Position numbers and translations under genes: made by a program. The notes below the pieces were generated by a model that was not told the origin of the DNA, made no database searches, and was given only the letters and a program-made list of their open reading frames with translations. A stretch of DNA of 9,436 nt from JBDTCS01 sp039923455 (GTDB taxonomy: Bacteria > Bacteroidota > Ignavibacteria > Palsa-1295): NCBI GenBank assembly GCA_039923455.1, contig JBDTCS010000214.1, forward strand, positions 1 through 9,436, written 5' to 3'. Below, piece after piece: positions 6,665-9,436 of this stretch (its first letter is position 1; every line of letters begins with the position of its first letter).

Positions 6665-8011
6665 ATGAAAATAATCTCAGTAGTAGAGGGTTCGATCGCG
6701 AGTGAACTGGGTATCGAGCCAGGGGATGAACTCTATCGTATGAACGGAGAACACATCAAGGATGAACTTGATGTGCAATTCTACACGAGCGGTGAGATGG
6801 TCGAGGTCGAGATCATGCGCGGTGGAGAGTTTATTCTCTACGAGATCGAAAAGGAAGTAGATGAGGAGATCGGCTTCAAAGTCGAGCCGATGCGCATGAC
6901 ATCATGCGGTAATGATTGTGTGTTTTGCTTCGTCGATCAAAATCCCGAGGGGCTTCGTAAAGCGCTCTATTTCCGTGATGGAGATTATCGGTTCAGCCAC
7001 CTCTACGGAAATTTTAATACAATGACGAACGTCGGTCCGAAAGCGCTTGAGCGTATCGTCCGACAGCGGTTGATGCCGCAATATGTCAGCGTGCACTCGA
7101 CTGTGCTTGATGTCCGCACGAAGCTCATGCGGCTTCGTAAGGATGATCACATCATGGACAAGTTGCGGTATCTTGCCGCTAATGACATTTGGATGCACGC
7201 TCAGGTTGTGCTCTGTCCGGGAATCAACGACGGTGACTCACTCGAAAAGACTATTGAAGATGTGTACTCGCTCACGCCGGCTATGAAGACGATGGCGATT
7301 GTACCCGTTGGGCTCACGAGCCATCGAATCGGTTTGGAAGCGCTTAAACAAGTCGATCGGGACTATGCGCGACGACTGATCGAAAACATTCTGAACAAGC
7401 AAGAGCGGTATCGTGCTGAAACCGGAGTAAACTGGCTCTATCTATCCGACGAATTTTTCCTCGTGGCCGGTTATGAAGTACCGCAAGAGGATTGGTACGA
7501 TGGCTTTCCTCAACTCGAGAATGGCGTCGGAATGGTACGCGATTTTATTGAGGAGACACGTAAAGAGGTTTCATTACTCAAAGACCGAATTCTGCTAACT
7601 GCACCAAAGAGGGTTACACTTGCAACGGGGACGCTCGCGGGTGGTTTTATGCGCGACTATATCGTGCCGTTGCTGCAAGAGATTCCGAATCTCCAAGTTG
7701 ATCTTCAAGTCGTGGTGAATACGTTGCATGGCCCCGATGTCACTGTGACGGGATTGCTCTCCGGGCAATGCCTTGAGGCCCATTTCGCAGAGCGTGCCCC
7801 AACGGACCTCTTGTTGCTCCCTCCGAATATTCTCAATGAGGACGATATATTTATGGACGATCAAACACCGCGCGGTTTACAAAAGCGATTGCAAGATCGA
7901 CCGATGGCGGTGTTTCATGGTACGTGGGAGGAGGTTCTTTTTTATCTCAATAATCCAGGCGCGGAAACTTTCAACTCGCACAAGATACTGTTGCCGATCC
8001 TCAACGTGTAG
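6665..8011 (+). CDS. PDZ-radical SAM-DUF512 domain protein of unknown function
   Basis: This is a 448-residue cytoplasmic-looking protein with no signal peptide. Residues 1 to about 70 form a PDZ-like domain (SIASELGIEPGDELYRMNGEHI is the typical turn). It is followed by an iron-sulfur motif CGNDCVFCF (Cys81, 85, 88), the CxxxCxxC spacing of radical SAM enzymes, and then by the family stretch DQNPEGLRKALYFRDGDYRFS and GNFNTMTN. The C-terminal half carries the DUF512 pattern, including LATGTLAGGFM (319-329) and NTLHGPDVTVTGLLSGQ (352-368). This three-part layout is known from clostridia and other bacteria, where to my knowledge its substrate has not been established. The ATG at 6665 is nine bases after the glycosyltransferase stop, with no clear Shine-Dalgarno, so the two genes are likely co-transcribed. 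The length matches the family and all three cysteines are present, so it is probably active. Confidence 0.93.
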   Translation: MKIISVVEGSIASELGIEPGDELYRMNGEHIKDELDVQFYTSGEMVEVEIMRGGEFILYEIEKEVDEEIGFKVEPMRMTSCGNDCVFCFVDQNPEGLRKALYFRDGDYRFSHLYGNFNTMTNVGPKALERIVRQRLMPQYVSVHSTVLDVRTKLMRLRKDDHIMDKLRYLAANDIWMHAQVVLCPGINDGDSLEKTIEDVYSLTPAMKTMAIVPVGLTSHRIGLEALKQVDRDYARRLIENILNKQERYRAETGVNWLYLSDEFFLVAGYEVPQEDWYDGFPQLENGVGMVRDFIEETRKEVSLLKDRILLTAPKRVTLATGTLAGGFMRDYIVPLLQEIPNLQVDLQVVVNTLHGPDVTVTGLLSGQCLEAHFAERAPTDLLLLPPNILNEDDIFMDDQTPRGLQKRLQDRPMAVFHGTWEEVLFYLNNPGAETFNSHKILLPILNV

Positions 8012-8047
8012 AAGAGACCGAAGGGTAAAGATCAGGCGTTACACAGA

Positions 8048-8101
8048 ATCTCGTGTTATCTTCGCATACCAAATTTGAAATAGAAAATACCTACACGAGA
8101 T
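8048..8101. repeat. Nine-base inverted repeat just before the exonuclease III start codon
   Basis: The arms ATCTCGTGT (8048-8056) and ACACGAGAT (8093-8101) are perfect complements separated by 36 bases. The right arm ends three bases before the ATG at 8105. It could be a regulator binding site in two halves, or an mRNA hairpin that covers the ribosome-entry region. The spacer is AT-rich and not structured by eye. Chance occurrence is possible. Confidence 0.4.
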
Positions 8102-8104
8102 CTT

Positions 8105-8872
8105 ATGCGTATCATTTGCTGGAACGTCAACGGAATCCGCGCTGCTCAGAAAAAAGGGCTCATAGATTATATCAAGCGTGAATCGCCCGATGTCCTGTGT
8201 CTTCAGGAGACCAAAGCTCAGCGTGAGCAGTTGGATGACGAGTTGATCAATATCGAAGGATACACCAGCCACTTTTTCAGCGCCGAAAAAAAAGGATACT
8301 CCGGCGTTGCCATCTATACGAAACAAGTACCGACGGAAATTCACTTTGGCTGTGGCTCTGCACGGTTCGATGCAGAGGGGAGAGTGCTTCGCGCAGACTA
8401 TCCGGAGTTTACGCTCTACAATATTTATTTCCCCAACGGCGGTCGTGGTCCCGAACGTGTAAAATACAAGCTTGATTTTTACGACACGCTACTGGATCAG
8501 TGGGAGGAACTGCGTGCCGAAGGCCGAAAGCTAATTATCTGTGGAGATTACAATACCGCACATCAAGAGATTGATGTTGCAAAACCCGTAGAATGGTCGA
8601 AGACCTCCGGCTTTCTTCCCATCGAGCGTGCGTGGTTGGAGAAGATACTCGATATGGGATACGTGGACATTTTTCGCAAGTTCGATCAACGACCCGGCCA
8701 ATATTCGTACTGGGATAATTTTCGCAATTCCCGCGAAAAGAATAACGGTTGGCGTATCGATTATTTTTTTGTCACCGAGGATATTGTTTCGAAGATCACT
8801 GCGGCCTCAATCCATCAAGAAGTGATGGGCAGCGATCATTGTCCGATCTCCATTGATATAAAGATAGGATAG
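8105..8872 (+). CDS. xth: Exodeoxyribonuclease III (AP endonuclease, Xth/ExoA family)
   Basis: This base-excision-repair enzyme cleaves the backbone 5' of abasic sites and removes blocked 3' ends, working in the cytoplasm on DNA. The 255-residue length is typical. All metal and catalytic motifs of the endonuclease/exonuclease/phosphatase fold are present: WNVNGIRA with Asn7, LQETKA with Glu35, GYSGVAIY (64-71), NIYFPNG with Tyr108, GDYNTAH with Asp148 and Asn150, NGWRIDYFF with Asp219, and the terminal GSDHCPI with Asp244 and His245. A run of eight adenines at 8286-8293 encodes part of AEKKGYSG. The frame is intact, but the run is a natural slippage or sequencing-error point. The ATG at 8105 is 93 bases after the DUF512 gene and lacks a clear ribosome-binding site. 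It may have its own promoter. Confidence 0.96.
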   Translation: MRIICWNVNGIRAAQKKGLIDYIKRESPDVLCLQETKAQREQLDDELINIEGYTSHFFSAEKKGYSGVAIYTKQVPTEIHFGCGSARFDAEGRVLRADYPEFTLYNIYFPNGGRGPERVKYKLDFYDTLLDQWEELRAEGRKLIICGDYNTAHQEIDVAKPVEWSKTSGFLPIERAWLEKILDMGYVDIFRKFDQRPGQYSYWDNFRNSREKNNGWRIDYFFVTEDIVSKITAASIHQEVMGSDHCPISIDIKIG

Positions 8873-8935
8873 GAGATGCCTCACGACTCCGACACCTTGG
8901 AGGAGTGCTGACGTTCGAGAGATGTCGAACCATTG

Positions 8936-8965
8936 TTGAAATTTCGGTGTAATTTTCATCATAAT
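8936..8965 (+). promoter_or_regulatory. Possible housekeeping-sigma promoter for the glycosyltransferase at 9040
   Basis: TTGAAA at 8936-8941 and CATAAT at 8960-8965 each match five of six positions of the -35 and -10 consensus and are 18 bases apart. A transcript would begin near 8972, leaving a leader of about 68 bases. The call rests on this match alone. If the organism uses the Bacteroidota-type sigma factor, whose elements differ, the match may be fortuitous. Confidence 0.35.
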
Positions 8966-9053
8966 GTCCCACCCAATGTCTACTGCGATGTATCGGACTG
9001 AGTGTAGAACGATGTCCCTACAACTGCTTATTGTTGCCTATGAAGAAAAGTGA
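8964..9053 (+). CDS. Possible 29-codon upstream ORF overlapping the next gene's start
   Basis: The reading frame from ATG 8964 to TGA 9051-9053 has in-frame ATGs at 8964, 8976, 8988 and 9012, and runs 14 bases past the ATG of the glycosyltransferase at 9040 in a different frame. A peptide from 8976 would read MSTAMYRTECRTMSLQLL and then IVAYEEK. It has no recognisable family and no Shine-Dalgarno. The suggestion of a leader peptide coupled to the downstream gene is speculative. It may be a non-coding leader with chance ATGs. Confidence 0.2.
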   Translation: MSHPMSTAMYRTECRTMSLQLLIVAYEEK

Positions 9054-9436
9054 TACCTCACGAAGAGGCGCGTATTATTTGCTCGCCGCTGTATTCGTAG
9101 TTTCCAGAGTAATTTTTTATCTACTCGGAATACGTTTCGATTCTACTCCGCTCGATACGTTTTGGCAATTCATCGACCCTGTGCTACTCCAAGCGAGGCT
9201 TTGGGAGAGTCTCTTTTATCTCCATTCGCAGCCGCCACTTTTTAATTTATTTTTAGGTATCGTTCTAAACATTTCTCCGGAGCACTACACTTCAATGTAT
9301 CACGGCGTGTATTTTCTGCTCGGCGCTTGGATGACCTATCTCCTCTTCGAATTGCTGAATGGATTGGGACTCTCCGTTAAGTGGGCATATGGCGTAACAC
9401 TTGCGTTTATTCTCAGTCCGCCGGCCATTATTTTTG
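9040..9436 (+). CDS. N-terminal part of a polytopic membrane protein, probable GT-C glycosyltransferase, cut by window end
   Basis: From ATG 9040 the frame stays open to the last base, giving 132 residues. A short basic N-terminus (MKKSDTSRRG) precedes a first membrane helix (YYLLAAVFVVSRVIFYLLGI). A periplasmic-type loop follows with DTFWQFIDPVLL, then the segment LHSQPPLFNLFLGIV, and further helices around VYFLLGAWMTYLLFELL and YGVTLAFILSPPAIIF. An acidic loop after helix 1 followed by a QPPLFN-type motif and a second helix is the usual opening of dolichyl-phosphate-mannose-type or ArnT-like transferases (compare IPPLY in the gene at 5456). The first ATG is preferred over in-frame TTGs at 9031 and 9034, and no Shine-Dalgarno is present. 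The catalytic loop details and the C-terminal domain lie outside the window, so the substrate cannot be suggested. Confidence 0.75.
   Translation, partial: MKKSDTSRRGAYYLLAAVFVVSRVIFYLLGIRFDSTPLDTFWQFIDPVLLQARLWESLFYLHSQPPLFNLFLGIVLNISPEHYTSMYHGVYFLLGAWMTYLLFELLNGLGLSVKWAYGVTLAFILSPPAIIF

Noticed and set aside
8888..8911. CTCC/GGAG short stem just after the exonuclease stop
   Set aside because: Only four to five pairs with mismatches outside and no T run; no more than expected by chance.
8913..8930. GTTCGA/TCGAAC six-base hairpin after the exonuclease gene, considered as terminator
   Set aside because: The stem is short and no T run follows, so an intrinsic terminator is not supported.
1..9436. 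CRISPR arrays, insertion sequences, phage genes or toxin-antitoxin pairs
   Set aside because: No spaced direct repeats, transposase or integrase motifs, terminal inverted repeats or small paired ORFs of that kind were seen on either strand.

Overview
The window reads as ordinary chromosomal DNA from a free-living bacterium of roughly 48-50% GC by eye. I see no phage, plasmid, transposon or CRISPR signature. Most starts lack a recognisable Shine-Dalgarno sequence, the outer-membrane protein has a Gram-negative signal peptide and a C-terminal Phe, and the tRNA lacks an encoded CCA. Together these fit a lineage of the Bacteroidota/Chlorobiota (FCB) group. That placement is an inference, not a demonstration.

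Layout. (1) 1-1380, plus strand: the 3' three quarters of a type III polyketide synthase cut by the window edge, followed closely by an isoprenylcysteine-methyltransferase-like membrane enzyme. The same pairing is known from bacterial alkylpyrone loci. (2) 1523-3049: a secreted outer-membrane beta-barrel protein of unknown role, closed by a strong intrinsic terminator at 3070-3101. (3) 3108-3731, minus strand: a CAU-anticodon tRNA (probably tRNA-Ile2) followed by tadA, the tRNA adenosine deaminase. (4) 3894-8011, plus strand: mtaB (tRNA methylthiotransferase), a multi-membrane-spanning ArnT/GT39-like glycosyltransferase whose start codon is not obvious, and a PDZ-radical SAM-DUF512 protein. 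These are packed tightly enough to be one transcript. (5) 8105-8872: exodeoxyribonuclease III. (6) 9040-end: the N-terminal part of a second polytopic membrane protein that looks like a GT-C glycosyltransferase, preceded by a possible promoter and a short upstream ORF.

Functional themes. The PKS/methyltransferase pair probably makes a methylated alkylpyrone or alkylresorcinol-type lipid. The centre of the window is rich in tRNA biology: tRNA, tadA and mtaB are divergently arranged around a 162-base gap, and MtaB-type enzymes act on t6A37-containing tRNAs, the class to which tRNA-Ile2 belongs. The remaining genes are housekeeping DNA repair and envelope glycosylation. The least characterised items are the DUF512 radical SAM protein, the outer-membrane barrel, the missing start codon of the first glycosyltransferase, and an evenly spaced run of in-frame ATGs before the second one. 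I did not find a clear new defence or mobile system.
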